Shown in pieces: positions 30,118 through 37,947 of a stretch of DNA of 41,866 bases. A program made the translations under genes and the position numbers. The stretch is taken from the IMG/VR virus record IMGVR_UViG_3300044695_001740, positions 1 through 41,866 of that record, one strand, 5' to 3'. The notes under the pieces were generated by a model that was not told the origin of the DNA, did no database searches, and worked only from the letters and a program-made list of their open reading frames with translations. How positions within the stretch are numbered: the stretch's first letter is position 1; each line of letters opens with the position of its first letter. Source of the DNA: a virus.

Positions 30118-31749
30118 ATGCCATATCTTAACGGAAGTTATGTTCCATTTGAAATTCCTGGTGTGACAACATCAACCCCATCAGTTCCTCTTGCACAAGC
30201 TGCAACTACATTCACAGATGAACAACAAAAATTTCGAAATGCTCAAGCTAATGCAGCATCAGCTGCAGCAGCCAATTCTACTAAAGCTCAACCAGCGGTT
30301 AAGTATGAAGTAAAACGTGGTGACACTGTCAGCGAAATTGCTGCAGCAAACAACATGACAACCAAAGAACTTCTTGCTATTAACCCACAGTTAACTAGCA
30401 ATCCTAAGTACGATGGCGGTAGGACAATCTTTGCTGGTACAAAGATTATTACTTCACCAGCAGTTAAGGCTCCTAAGCCAGCAGCAGCTGCAACGCCTAC
30501 TCCAACACCTAGCGACAAGCCAGTAGATGAAAAACCTGTTGATGAAAAACCAACAGACGAAAAACCTGTTGACGATAAACCAGTAGATGACAAGCCTGTC
30601 GATGACAAGCCAGTTGATGATAAGCCTGTTAATGAGCCAACCGTAACAAACATCGACAACGCTGCATTGAATTCAGTGCTTGACCAAATTGCTGCACTTA
30701 CTCGACAGATGGCAGATATGCAATCGGCTGCAGCAGCAGAAGCTGCTAAGCCAAAGGTTGTCGGCGTACGTACTGTACGTAAGACAGGTGGCGTAGTCGA
30801 GACAGTTCAGGTTATGTCTGATGGTACAGACGGCAAGGTCATAGATACTTACAAGGACTTTGGCGCTAAAGATTCCGTCATGAAGATGTTTGAGAATACT
30901 GGACTTGGTGCTACTTTTATTAAGTCTCTTACCGATGCTATCGACAAGGTATATGACGAAAACATTATGCCAACTGATGAGCAGATTCTTAACAGCATTT
31001 ACTCAAGCGATGCATACAAGACTCGATTTGCTGCTAACGAAACAATCAAGAAGCGTATGGCAGAAGGTAAGGGAATGCCTGGTGACCGCCTACTTTCACC
31101 AAGAGAATACATTGCAGCCGAGGCTGGATACAGAGAGATATTGCAGAACGCCAACCTTCCTGTTGGATTCTATGATACACAAGATGACTTTACTAAACTT
31201 ATTGAAAACTCAATAAGTTCTGCAGAATTAACTGAGCGTGTCAACATTGCACAGAATGCACTTAACAACGCAGATGCCAATATCGTCAATGCTCTTAAAG
31301 AGTATTACGGTATGACAACTGGTGACCTTACCGCTTATCTTCTTGATAAGGATAAGGCATTCAATGTTATTAACTCACGTTACCAATACACCACAGAAGA
31401 AGCCAAGAAGATGTATGGCGCTGCTGAAATTGGTGGCGCTGCAGGTCGTGCAGGTATGGGTGCAACAAAAGGATTTGCCGAAGAAATCTTTACAGCAGGT
31501 AAAGGCGCTATGGCAGAACAAGCATTCCAAAGCGCAGCACGTCAGCAAACAGACTACAGCAGATTGCTTGGTCTTTATGGTGAAACAGCTGGTCAAGAAG
31601 ACTTGGCTCGTGAAAACCTTGGTCTTGCAGGTGGTGCAGAAGTTGGCATCAAGACAAGAAAGCTCGCCTCTAAAGAGCGAGCAAAGTTCGCTACACGTAG
31701 CGCGATTGACAAGACATCTCTTGGTCGCGCAACTGCAGACGACGTTTAA
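30118..31749 (+). CDS. LysM protein with D-x-K-P-V repeats, 543 residues
   Basis: Disordered N-terminus, LysM at about 61-115 (KYEVKRGDTVSEIAAANNM, NPKYDGGRTIFAGTKI), then a linker of eight pentapeptides D(E/D)KPV at about 133-171. The rest is helical (VLDQIAALTRQMADMQSAA, AELTERVNIAQNALNNADA) with a Gly/Ala-rich C-terminal region. The LysM end (NPKYxxGxxIxxGTK) is like that of the 498-residue protein, which suggests duplication. Probable ejected virion protein. Confidence 0.82.
   Translation: MPYLNGSYVPFEIPGVTTSTPSVPLAQAATTFTDEQQKFRNAQANAASAAAANSTKAQPAVKYEVKRGDTVSEIAAANNMTTKELLAINPQLTSNPKYDGGRTIFAGTKIITSPAVKAPKPAAAATPTPTPSDKPVDEKPVDEKPTDEKPVDDKPVDDKPVDDKPVDDKPVNEPTVTNIDNAALNSVLDQIAALTRQMADMQSAAAAEAAKPKVVGVRTVRKTGGVVETVQVMSDGTDGKVIDTYKDFGAKDSVMKMFENTGLGATFIKSLTDAIDKVYDENIMPTDEQILNSIYSSDAYKTRFAANETIKKRMAEGKGMPGDRLLSPREYIAAEAGYREILQNANLPVGFYDTQDDFTKLIENSISSAELTERVNIAQNALNNADANIVNALKEYYGMTTGDLTAYLLDKDKAFNVINSRYQYTTEEAKKMYGAAEIGGAAGRAGMGATKGFAEEIFTAGKGAMAEQAFQSAARQQTDYSRLLGLYGETAGQEDLARENLGLAGGAEVGIKTRKLASKERAKFATRSAIDKTSLGRATADDV
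30514..30630 (+). repeat. 15-base tandem repeat encoding D-x-K-P-V
   Basis: Eight units (the first partial) encode DKPV then (D)(E/D)KPV or T. Third-codon positions vary between units, so selection holds the peptide. It forms an extended acidic linker behind the LysM domain. Confidence 0.85.
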
Positions 31750-31890
31750 TTAGGTTCCGCTTCAGACCGTCCAGCCCTGAAGTGCGTATCAGTCTGGAAG
31801 TCATCACGTCTATGAATTACTACCCCTGGTAAGGAGTACGTGTGATGCAAGCCCGATGAGGGTTCAATCAACTAATAGGGAGAAAAAGCA
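31750..31890 (+). promoter_or_regulatory. Structured leader before scaffold and capsid genes
   Basis: 141 bases without a standard gene. CTTCAGAC (31760-31767) can pair with CTGAAG (31777-31782) or with GTCTG (31792-31796), so two hairpins exclude each other. AAGGAG (31831-31836) precedes a four-codon frame, MQAR stop (31845-31859). A hexapeptide frame MNYYPW lies at 31812-31832. The scaffold ribosome site (GGGAGAAAAAGCA) follows. Control of capsid gene expression is plausible. Confidence 0.45.
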
Positions 31891-32343
31891 ATGGCAGAAA
31901 ACTACGAATACGATATCGAAGACGACGAAGACGACTTCAATGACACTGGTCTAGTGAAGAAACTTCGTAAGCAAATCGACGGACTTCAGAAACAATTGAA
32001 GGAAAGAGAATCGCTTATTGAAGAATTCACGACATATAGTCATGAAGCATCAGTCGGAGAAATCCTAGAGTCATTCGGACTAAATGCAAAAATCGCTCAG
32101 TTCATTCCATCAGAAGTCGAAGCCGACCCTGATGCAGTAGCTGAATGGCTAAATGAATACGGTGATGCCTTTGGTATTGAAGCCGTTGAAGAGGGAGGGG
32201 AAGCCTCCCCAGATGCTCAAGCATATGAGCAAATGTCAGACTTTGAAGATGGAGAATACAACCCATATGTCGGTCAGGATTTGCAATCTCGTATTGCAAA
32301 TGCTGGTTCGCCAGATGAGTTAAAAGCTTTACTCAAGGGCTGA
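31891..32343 (+). CDS. Probable scaffolding protein
   Basis: 150 residues, very acidic N-terminus (YEYDIEDDEDDFNDTG), then a coiled coil (LVKKLRKQIDGLQKQLKERE, residues 22-45), and an acidic second half. Length, charge, coiled coil and position directly before the major capsid gene fit a scaffold that guides procapsid assembly and is then lost. No protease domain. Confidence 0.82.
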   Translation: MAENYEYDIEDDEDDFNDTGLVKKLRKQIDGLQKQLKERESLIEEFTTYSHEASVGEILESFGLNAKIAQFIPSEVEADPDAVAEWLNEYGDAFGIEAVEEGGEASPDAQAYEQMSDFEDGEYNPYVGQDLQSRIANAGSPDELKALLKG

Positions 32344-32375
32344 TAGTCCACATTCAACCCTAATAGAAGGAAATC

Positions 32376-33353
32376 ATGCCTACTACACCAGCAACGTCAA
32401 CTACGACATCAACGATGTCGAACTTGATTCAGACCTCGTATGACAAGTTCATCGAGTTCAACCTTCGCTCTGAGCCAATGTTCCGCAAGTTCGCGGACAA
32501 GCGCCCAGTCGATGTTACAAACCCAGGTAACACTGTGGTATTCCAGGTCTACAAGGACCTATCACGTGCTACAACAGCACTAACTCAGACACAAGACCCA
32601 GATGCAGTAACACTCAACAACACTGACAAGGTCAATGTTGTTGTTGATGAATACGGCAACGCAGTTATCACAACAGAGCGTTTGGCTCTTGAGTCACTTT
32701 CAGCTGTAGACCCAGCAGTTGCAGACATGCTCGCATTCAACATGCGTGATTCATTGGATGCACTTGTATGGGCAAAGCTAACAGGACTAGCAACAGGTCG
32801 CTTCACAGGAACAACATCTGCTGATGAGTCAACACTCAACGGTGAGAACGTTTCTTCAAGCACAACAGCACCATACATTTCTTCAGCTCTTGCTCGCAAG
32901 GCTGTTGCAAAGCTTCGTGGTGCATCTGTTCAGCCACGTGATGGTGGCTTCTATACAGCGCTTATCCACCCAGATGTATCTTTCGACCTTCGTTCAGAAG
33001 CAGCATCTGCAGGTAACGTTTCATGGCAGCTCCCACACACATACACAGAGGCTGGCGTAGCTAACCTCTGGAACGGTGAAATCGGTATCTTCGACCAGGT
33101 TCGTTATATCGAAACACCACGTGCTGAGGCAATCTCAGGTTCAGGAACTTCAAAGGTTTACGCAACAGTAATCCTTGGAAAGCAGGCTCTTGTTGAGGCT
33201 GTTTCATACGAGCCAAAGACTGTTATCGGTCCAGTTACAGATAAGTTGATGCGCTTCCGCCCAGCGGGTTGGAAGGGTCTACTCGGATGGAACGTCTACC
33301 GCAAGGAAGCACGTTACGTTATCCAGACCAAGTCAAGCATCGCAACAGCGTAA
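32376..33353 (+). CDS. Major capsid protein
   Basis: 325 residues following the scaffold, with AGAAGGAAATC before the ATG. PMFRKFADKRPVDVTNPGNT and VVFQVYKDLSRATTALT lie near the N-terminus, VVVDEYGNAVITTERLALE and MRDSLDALVWAKLTGLATG in the middle. The pattern fits HK97-fold capsid proteins of the type without an N-terminal protease-cleaved delta domain (N4 gp56-like group). Codon choice looks more uniform than in neighbours (TTC, AAG, GTT, GCA), as expected for the most abundant virion protein. Confidence 0.88.
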   Translation: MPTTPATSTTTSTMSNLIQTSYDKFIEFNLRSEPMFRKFADKRPVDVTNPGNTVVFQVYKDLSRATTALTQTQDPDAVTLNNTDKVNVVVDEYGNAVITTERLALESLSAVDPAVADMLAFNMRDSLDALVWAKLTGLATGRFTGTTSADESTLNGENVSSSTTAPYISSALARKAVAKLRGASVQPRDGGFYTALIHPDVSFDLRSEAASAGNVSWQLPHTYTEAGVANLWNGEIGIFDQVRYIETPRAEAISGSGTSKVYATVILGKQALVEAVSYEPKTVIGPVTDKLMRFRPAGWKGLLGWNVYRKEARYVIQTKSSIATA

Positions 33354-33361
33354 CTTTGACG

Positions 33362-33387
33362 GAAGGGGGAGGGCAACCTCCCCCTTC
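33362..33387 (+). terminator. Strong hairpin after the capsid gene
   Basis: A perfect 11-bp stem GAAGGGGGAGG / CCTCCCCCTTC (33362-33372 with 33377-33387) is closed by a GCAA (GNRA) tetraloop. There is no T run, so it may be a partial terminator or may protect the 3' end of the abundant capsid message. Confidence 0.75.
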
Positions 33388-33401
33388 TACTTAAGGAAGA
33401 T

Positions 33402-33602
33402 ATGCCAAAGAAAAAACCAGAACCAGACGTAAGCTTCTTGACACCTCTTAAGCACCATGCTGTACAAGCACATGAGTTGTATACAGAGTACAAGGATGCA
33501 GGATTTACAGAAGGTGAAGCGTGGGAATTATTAATGCGCCAACTTCCTGAACTTGAATTAGAAACCATAGACTTTTTAGATGAGGATATAGAAGATGCCT
33601 AA
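33402..33602 (+). CDS. Small acidic protein, 66 residues
   Basis: ATG 33402 with TTAAGGAAGAT upstream. Basic start (MPKKKPEPD), helical centre (LKHHAVQAHELYTEYKDAGF), acidic end (ETIDFLDEDIEDA). The TEGEAWELLMRQLPE block looks like a small helical virion-assembly domain. Not recognised. Confidence 0.72.
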   Translation: MPKKKPEPDVSFLTPLKHHAVQAHELYTEYKDAGFTEGEAWELLMRQLPELELETIDFLDEDIEDA

Positions 33603-33738
33603 TGTTGGAGGAATGAAGTTTGCATACACCGCTAAGGGTATGGCAGCTGCAAAGAAAGAAGAAATGAAGACTGGCAAGAAGATGGTTAAGAAGCCAGTTG
33701 TTAAGAAGGCAGTAGTCAAGAAGGCAAAAAAGAAGTAA
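33595..33738 (+). CDS. Small Lys-rich protein, 47 residues
   Basis: ATG 33595 overlaps the previous stop by 8 bases and its own stop overlaps the next start. The C-terminal part (KKMVKKPVVKKAVVKKAKKK) is an H1-like lysine tract similar to that in the 498-residue protein. DNA binding in the head is likely. Confidence 0.72.
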   Translation: MPNVGGMKFAYTAKGMAAAKKEEMKTGKKMVKKPVVKKAVVKKAKKK

Positions 33739-33896
33739 TGCCAAAGAAGAAACAAGTTTGGGATAAGCCAAATCCAAAGAAAGTTTCTAAGCCACTTACG
33801 TCAGCACAGAAGGCATCAGCCAAGGCTGCTGCTAAAGCAGGAGGACGTAAGTATCCAAACCTAGTTGACAATATGAGAGCAGCAAAGAAGAAGTAA
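33738..33896 (+). CDS. Small Lys/Ala-rich protein, 52 residues
   Basis: ATG 33738 overlaps the previous stop (TAATG); the next gene starts directly after its stop. MPKKKQVWDKPNPKKVSKPL and AQKASAKAAAKAGG are basic and low in complexity; YPNLVDNMRAAKKK ends it. Probably a DNA-condensing or minor virion protein. Confidence 0.7.
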   Translation: MPKKKQVWDKPNPKKVSKPLTSAQKASAKAAAKAGGRKYPNLVDNMRAAKKK

Positions 33897-34172
33897 ATGG
33901 ACTCAAGACTAAAGCGAGCAGGCGTATCTGGTTTCAATAAAGCCAAGCGAACACCTGGTCATCCGACCAAGTCACATGTTGTCGTAGCCAAATCTGGCTC
34001 GCAAGTAAAGACTATTCGCTTTGGTCAACAGGGTGTATCTGGTTCACCAGAGAAGTCTGGTGAAACAAAGTCATACCGCCAACGTCGCCAGAGTTTTAAG
34101 GCACGTCATGCAAAGAACATTAATAAGGGTGTCATGTCGGCAGCCTACTGGGCAGACAAGGTGAAGTGGTAA
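33897..34172 (+). CDS. Conserved phage protein with FGQQGVSG motif, 91 residues
   Basis: GHPTKSHVVVAKSGSQVKTI, RFGQQGVSGSPEKSG and RRQSFKARHAKNINKGVMSA form a pattern I recognise from small proteins of aquatic tailed phages, without known function. Basic, and ends AAYWADKVKW. The context suggests head or head-tail completion. Confidence 0.75.
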   Translation: MDSRLKRAGVSGFNKAKRTPGHPTKSHVVVAKSGSQVKTIRFGQQGVSGSPEKSGETKSYRQRRQSFKARHAKNINKGVMSAAYWADKVKW

Positions 34173-34426
34173 TGGCAAAGATTTTCCGTGGACCAACCAT
34201 GAGAATAAAACTAGGTATGGAAAACGACCTATGGTTTGTTTCATATCCATGGGGAAAGACTGTTGTTAAAGACAACGGAACCTGGAAGACAATCGTATCC
34301 CCGCAAGATTCATCTCTTGCCGATTATGACAAGGTTCTACGTGGTGGGTATGACAACCCAATTACAGATGCGGAAGCAGCAGAGTTAACTGCTGCTGGTT
34401 ATGGGGATTACATTGTCGAATTGTAG
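34172..34426 (+). CDS. Unknown small protein, 84 residues
   Basis: ATG 34172 overlaps the previous stop (TAATG). Beta-rich first part (MRIKLGMENDLWFVSYPWGK, TWKTIVSPQD), then DAEAAELTAAGYGDYIVEL. Not recognised. Confidence 0.72.
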   Translation: MAKIFRGPTMRIKLGMENDLWFVSYPWGKTVVKDNGTWKTIVSPQDSSLADYDKVLRGGYDNPITDAEAAELTAAGYGDYIVEL

Positions 34427-34655
34427 AACTGGTTGCAAGACACAAGACCATGATAACTATGGTGACTGTCTTCGGGATTCAAACATTAGCTTCGGTAACG
34501 AACAGGTTAGCGGAGTATTAAAGAAAAATGAGAAAGAATTAACAGCCTATCGCGATGCTCGCAAGCTTGGGATACAGCCAGCATCAACAAGGATGAAAGA
34601 TATCCAGAAAGCCGTAAGGGTTTCTGAAGCTACTGGAAGGGCAGCGAAAGCGTAA
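34413..34655 (+). CDS. Small Cys-containing protein, 80 residues
   Basis: I place the start at TTG 34413, giving MSNCRTGCKTQDHDNYGDCL, a pattern familiar from small proteins near head-tail genes of actinophages; ATG 34401 would add four residues. Three cysteines (4, 8 and 19) could bind metal. The second half is helical (ELTAYRDARKLGIQPAST, KDIQKAVRVSEATG). Function unknown. Confidence 0.7.
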   Translation: MSNCRTGCKTQDHDNYGDCLRDSNISFGNEQVSGVLKKNEKELTAYRDARKLGIQPASTRMKDIQKAVRVSEATGRAAKA

Positions 34656-35554
34656 TGGCAACATTAAACCAATTGGTTGAACAAACCATTGCAGAGATTG
34701 GTTCTTATGTAAAGAATCAAGAATCTGTTACCGTCATTACTTCTTCTATGAACAGTAGTGACTTGACTGTATCAATCGATGATGCATCATCTCTTAGCAA
34801 GGGTATTGTTGAGATTGATGAAGAGCTTATCTACGTAAAGAAGTCAATCAAGGATAGTGGTACTATTCAGATTCTCGGTGTGGCTGGAAACCCTGTTGGT
34901 CGCGGATGGCGTGGAACTACATCAACAAGTCACGTTGCTGGTTCAGTTGTACGCAACAACCCATTGTTCCCAAAGACTCAAGTTAAAAGAGCAATTTTAG
35001 AAACAATTAAGGGAATGTCATTCCCTGTTATTGCTAATGAAACATTCCAGTTTAATGGGTCTGACTACTCATACATTATGCCAGATGCACTAGAAGACAT
35101 CACTGGTATCTCATGGGATGTGCCAGACTCAACAGGAGTATGGCAGATAATTAAGAACTGGCGACTAGATACAAACTACTACGATGCCACAACAGGAACT
35201 ACCAAGCAGGCTTTGGTTCTAAAAGAAACCCCTATGCCTGGTCGTGATGTACGAGTTCAGTACACAAAGTTCCCAACAGTTATTACTGACAATCAAGAAT
35301 TAACCGTAAGCGGTCTGCCATCTTCTTGCGAAGATGTAGTCCGACTCGGTGCTATGTATCGTCTACTGTCAACAGTAGATGCAGGAAAAGTTACCGCAGT
35401 ATCTGTATCAGCAGATGCTCTCGACCAACCAGTCGCACCTGGCACATCAACCAATGCTGCTAAGTATATTTTCCAGCTTTACACTGTTCGCTTGGCGGAG
35501 GAAATCGCAAAGCAACAGGCAAACTTCCTAAACATCATCCAGTATACGAGGTAA
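34655..35554 (+). CDS. Head-tail adaptor / tail component, putative
   Basis: 299 residues. The N-terminal part is a small beta-domain common in phage tail proteins (TVSIDDASSLSKGIVEIDEE, GTTSTSHVAGSVVRN), followed by a helical domain (KTQVKRAILETIKGMSFPV) and a C-terminal helix bundle (EDVVRLGAMYRLLSTVDAGK, RLAEEIAKQQANFLNIIQY). The helical part resembles connector proteins of short-tailed phages. The position between capsid and fibre genes supports it. Confidence 0.72.
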   Translation: MATLNQLVEQTIAEIGSYVKNQESVTVITSSMNSSDLTVSIDDASSLSKGIVEIDEELIYVKKSIKDSGTIQILGVAGNPVGRGWRGTTSTSHVAGSVVRNNPLFPKTQVKRAILETIKGMSFPVIANETFQFNGSDYSYIMPDALEDITGISWDVPDSTGVWQIIKNWRLDTNYYDATTGTTKQALVLKETPMPGRDVRVQYTKFPTVITDNQELTVSGLPSSCEDVVRLGAMYRLLSTVDAGKVTAVSVSADALDQPVAPGTSTNAAKYIFQLYTVRLAEEIAKQQANFLNIIQYTR

Positions 35555-35557
35555 CGA

Positions 35558-37369
35558 ATGTCATCACCGTCACGTTATTACAGTTCTACAGCTGCTAAGA
35601 CAACGCTTTCAAGTTCTGTAGATTCATCAAGCGCAAGCATCCTGCTTGCTGCACCATCTGGTCTTCCATCCCAGTATCCGTTTACCTTGATTCTTGAAAA
35701 GGATACGGCTAACGAAGAAATTGTAACGGTAACTGGTTTAGTCGGTTCCTCTTACAGTGTTACTCGTGGTGTTGACGGAAGCACAGCCAAGGCTCACTCA
35801 GTTGGTGCAACCGTAGAACACGGTGTATCTGCTCGTGACTTTGCCGAATCTCGTACACATGAATCATCAACCAATGCTCACGGCGTAACTGGAGATATTG
35901 TTGGTACTGGTGGAGCGCAAACACTTACTGGCAAGACACTTACCACAGCAACGCTTGGCTCAATTCTTGATGCTGGCAATTTTAAGATTACGAACTTGGC
36001 TACACCTACATCATCTTCTGATGCTGTACGTAAAGACTTTGCCGATGCTCAGGTGGCTGCTGCATCTACATCTGCTGCATCCGCAGCAACCTCTGCAGCA
36101 AGCGCACTTGCTTCACAGACGGCTGCTGCTACGTCAGCAGCTAGCGCTTTAACTTCACAAACAGCAGCAGCCACATCGGCTGCCTCTGCTCTTGCTAGCC
36201 AAACCGCTGCAGCCACTAGCGCTTCTAGTGCGTTAACCGCACAAACAGCATCTGCAACTAGTGCTGCTAGCGCACTTGCATCTGCAACAGCTGCAGCAAC
36301 AAGTGCATCATCTGCACTTACATCAGCCAACGCTGCATCAACTAGTGCTGCATCTGCTTTGACAAGTGCAACCAGTGCTGCAGCATCTGCAGCAACTGCA
36401 GTAACATCCGCAGGTCAAGCAGCAACATCAGCATCAAGTGCTTTAACTTCGGCTAACAGTGCTGCAACCAGCGCCACATCTGCTAACTCATCTGCAACTA
36501 CAGTTGCTGGTCAAGTAGCATCTGGTCTTGTTCGTGACATGGGTGATATTGTAAGTCCTGACACAAGCACTGGAACATGGATATCTTTATCTTCTCTTGA
36601 AACAAATACTCAGGCTGCAGCAACTGCTGCTGCAACTAGTGCAACCAGCGCAGCAACATCCGCAAGTTCGGCGCTAACCTCGGCAACTTCTGCAGCAACC
36701 TCAGCATCTTCTGCTTCGGCATCTCAAACCGCAGCAGCGACTTCTGCAGCATCTGCATTAACCTCACAGACTGCAGCAGCGACCAGCGCTGCTTCTGCTC
36801 TTACATCACAGACTGCTGCTGCTACGTCGGCGACATCTGCTGCAGCAAGTGCAACCGCTGCTGCTACCAGTGCAACAAGCGCTGCTGCTTCGGCTACTAC
36901 TGCATTAAACAGTGCAGCGACTGCAACTACATCTGCATCACAGGCAGCAACGTCGGCAACTAGCGCAGCTACTTCGGCAACATCAGCAGCAGCATCTGCT
37001 ACTGCAGCAGCTGAAAGCTTAGACAGCTTTGATGACCGTTATCTTGGAAGTAAGGCAAATGCGCCAACATTAGATAACGATGGTGCTGCACTTCTTGAAG
37101 GTGCTTTATATTGGAATTCCACCAATAAGAATATGAATGTATACAACGGAACCGCTTGGGAAGTTGTCACCACATCTGGTGACATAACAGCAGTTACCGC
37201 TGGTACTGGTCTTTCTGGTGGTGGAGGCTCTGGTGCTGTAACAGTATCGCTTGACGTTTCAAGCATTTACGTCATACCAAGTCAAACAGGAAACAATGGC
37301 AGGTTCCTACAAACTAATGGAACTTCCGCAACATGGGTAAGTATATCGGATTGGGGAACAATAGCATGA
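35558..37369 (+). CDS. Tail fibre with Ala/Ser/Thr repeats
   Basis: 603 residues. Residues 1-100 form a virion-attachment type beta domain (LILEKDTANEEIVTVTGLVG, GVDGSTAKAHSVGATVEHG). A conserved block follows (GAQTLTGKTLTTATLG, LDAGNFKITNLATPTSSSDA). Residues about 165-487 are repeats of the form AATSAASAL(T/A)SQTA, a low-complexity shaft. DDRYLGSKANAPTLDNDGAA and ALYWNSTNKNMNVYNGTAWE end in a tip-like domain. It should be a trimeric fibre for host contact. Confidence 0.85.
   Translation: MSSPSRYYSSTAAKTTLSSSVDSSSASILLAAPSGLPSQYPFTLILEKDTANEEIVTVTGLVGSSYSVTRGVDGSTAKAHSVGATVEHGVSARDFAESRTHESSTNAHGVTGDIVGTGGAQTLTGKTLTTATLGSILDAGNFKITNLATPTSSSDAVRKDFADAQVAAASTSAASAATSAASALASQTAAATSAASALTSQTAAATSAASALASQTAAATSASSALTAQTASATSAASALASATAAATSASSALTSANAASTSAASALTSATSAAASAATAVTSAGQAATSASSALTSANSAATSATSANSSATTVAGQVASGLVRDMGDIVSPDTSTGTWISLSSLETNTQAAATAAATSATSAATSASSALTSATSAATSASSASASQTAAATSAASALTSQTAAATSAASALTSQTAAATSATSAAASATAAATSATSAAASATTALNSAATATTSASQAATSATSAATSATSAAASATAAAESLDSFDDRYLGSKANAPTLDNDGAALLEGALYWNSTNKNMNVYNGTAWEVVTTSGDITAVTAGTGLSGGGGSGAVTVSLDVSSIYVIPSQTGNNGRFLQTNGTSATWVSISDWGTIA
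36049..37017 (+). repeat. Ala/Ser/Thr-coding repeat array of the tail fibre
   Basis: Units of about 21 and 42 bases encode A-T-S-A-(A/S)-S-A and A-(L)-(T/A)-S-(Q/A)-T-A blocks, interrupted once by a non-repetitive segment (VAGQVASGLVRDMGDIVS...). The opposite strand is also open over long stretches because of this composition. Such arrays change length by recombination. Confidence 0.85.
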
Positions 37370-37938
37370 GTTTTGCATTTCAACGTCGTAGAGGAACAAC
37401 AGCTCAGCACTCTACGTTTACTGGATTATTAGCCGAGCTAACAGTAGATACAGACAAAGACACGGTAATTGTGCATGACGGCACAACAGCTGGAGGATTT
37501 CCACTTGCAAGAGAAAGTCGTGGAGTTCTAACCGAAACCGTAACAAGAGGTTTAGAAGAAGATGTAAACGTTGTAGCATCAGCTGCTACAGGAACAATTA
37601 ACTTTGACTTTGCCACAGCATCTATTTGGTATTACACATCTAACGCTACGGCAAACCATACATTAAATCTAAGATACAGTGGTAGTGCAACATTAAATAA
37701 TAATTTAGCAGTTAATGATGCCATCACTCTTGTATGGTTAAACACAAATGGAACATCTGCTTTTTATCCAAACGTAATTCAAGTAGATGGACAAACATCT
37801 GGAGTTACCGTTAGATGGCAGGGTGGTTCAGCGCCGACTACTGGCAATGCATCAAGCATTGATGCATATGTATTTACACTTATTAAGACAGCAAACGCAA
37901 CATTCACAATTCTTGCATCACAAACACGATTCGCTTAG
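37366..37938 (+). CDS. Tail fibre-associated protein, 190 residues
   Basis: ATG 37366 overlaps the fibre stop (ATGA). FQRRRGTTAQHSTFTGLLAE and LTVDTDKDTVIVHDGTTAGG are the common phage fibre N-terminal module that begins with an RRGT motif. The rest is beta-rich (TINFDFATASIWYYTSNATA, AITLVWLNTNGTSAFYPNVI). A fibre component or fibre-attached lectin. Confidence 0.82.
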   Translation: MSFAFQRRRGTTAQHSTFTGLLAELTVDTDKDTVIVHDGTTAGGFPLARESRGVLTETVTRGLEEDVNVVASAATGTINFDFATASIWYYTSNATANHTLNLRYSGSATLNNNLAVNDAITLVWLNTNGTSAFYPNVIQVDGQTSGVTVRWQGGSAPTTGNASSIDAYVFTLIKTANATFTILASQTRFA

Positions 37939-37947
37939 GAGTAATAA

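Noticed and set aside
30514-30630. CRISPR-like array
   Set aside because: The repeats are 15-base coding units without spacers, in frame with the LysM protein.
30288-30659. Leftward frame with GLSSTGLSSTG repeats
   Set aside because: It is the reverse complement of the D-x-K-P-V repeat and carries no independent support.
31845-31885. tRNA-like segment (GGTTCAATC resembles a T-loop)
   Set aside because: The flanking bases do not pair as a T-stem, and no acceptor or anticodon arm can be formed.
36049-36330. Ala/Val-rich leftward frame in the tail fibre
   Set aside because: A consequence of repetitive Ala/Ser/Thr codons on the other strand.
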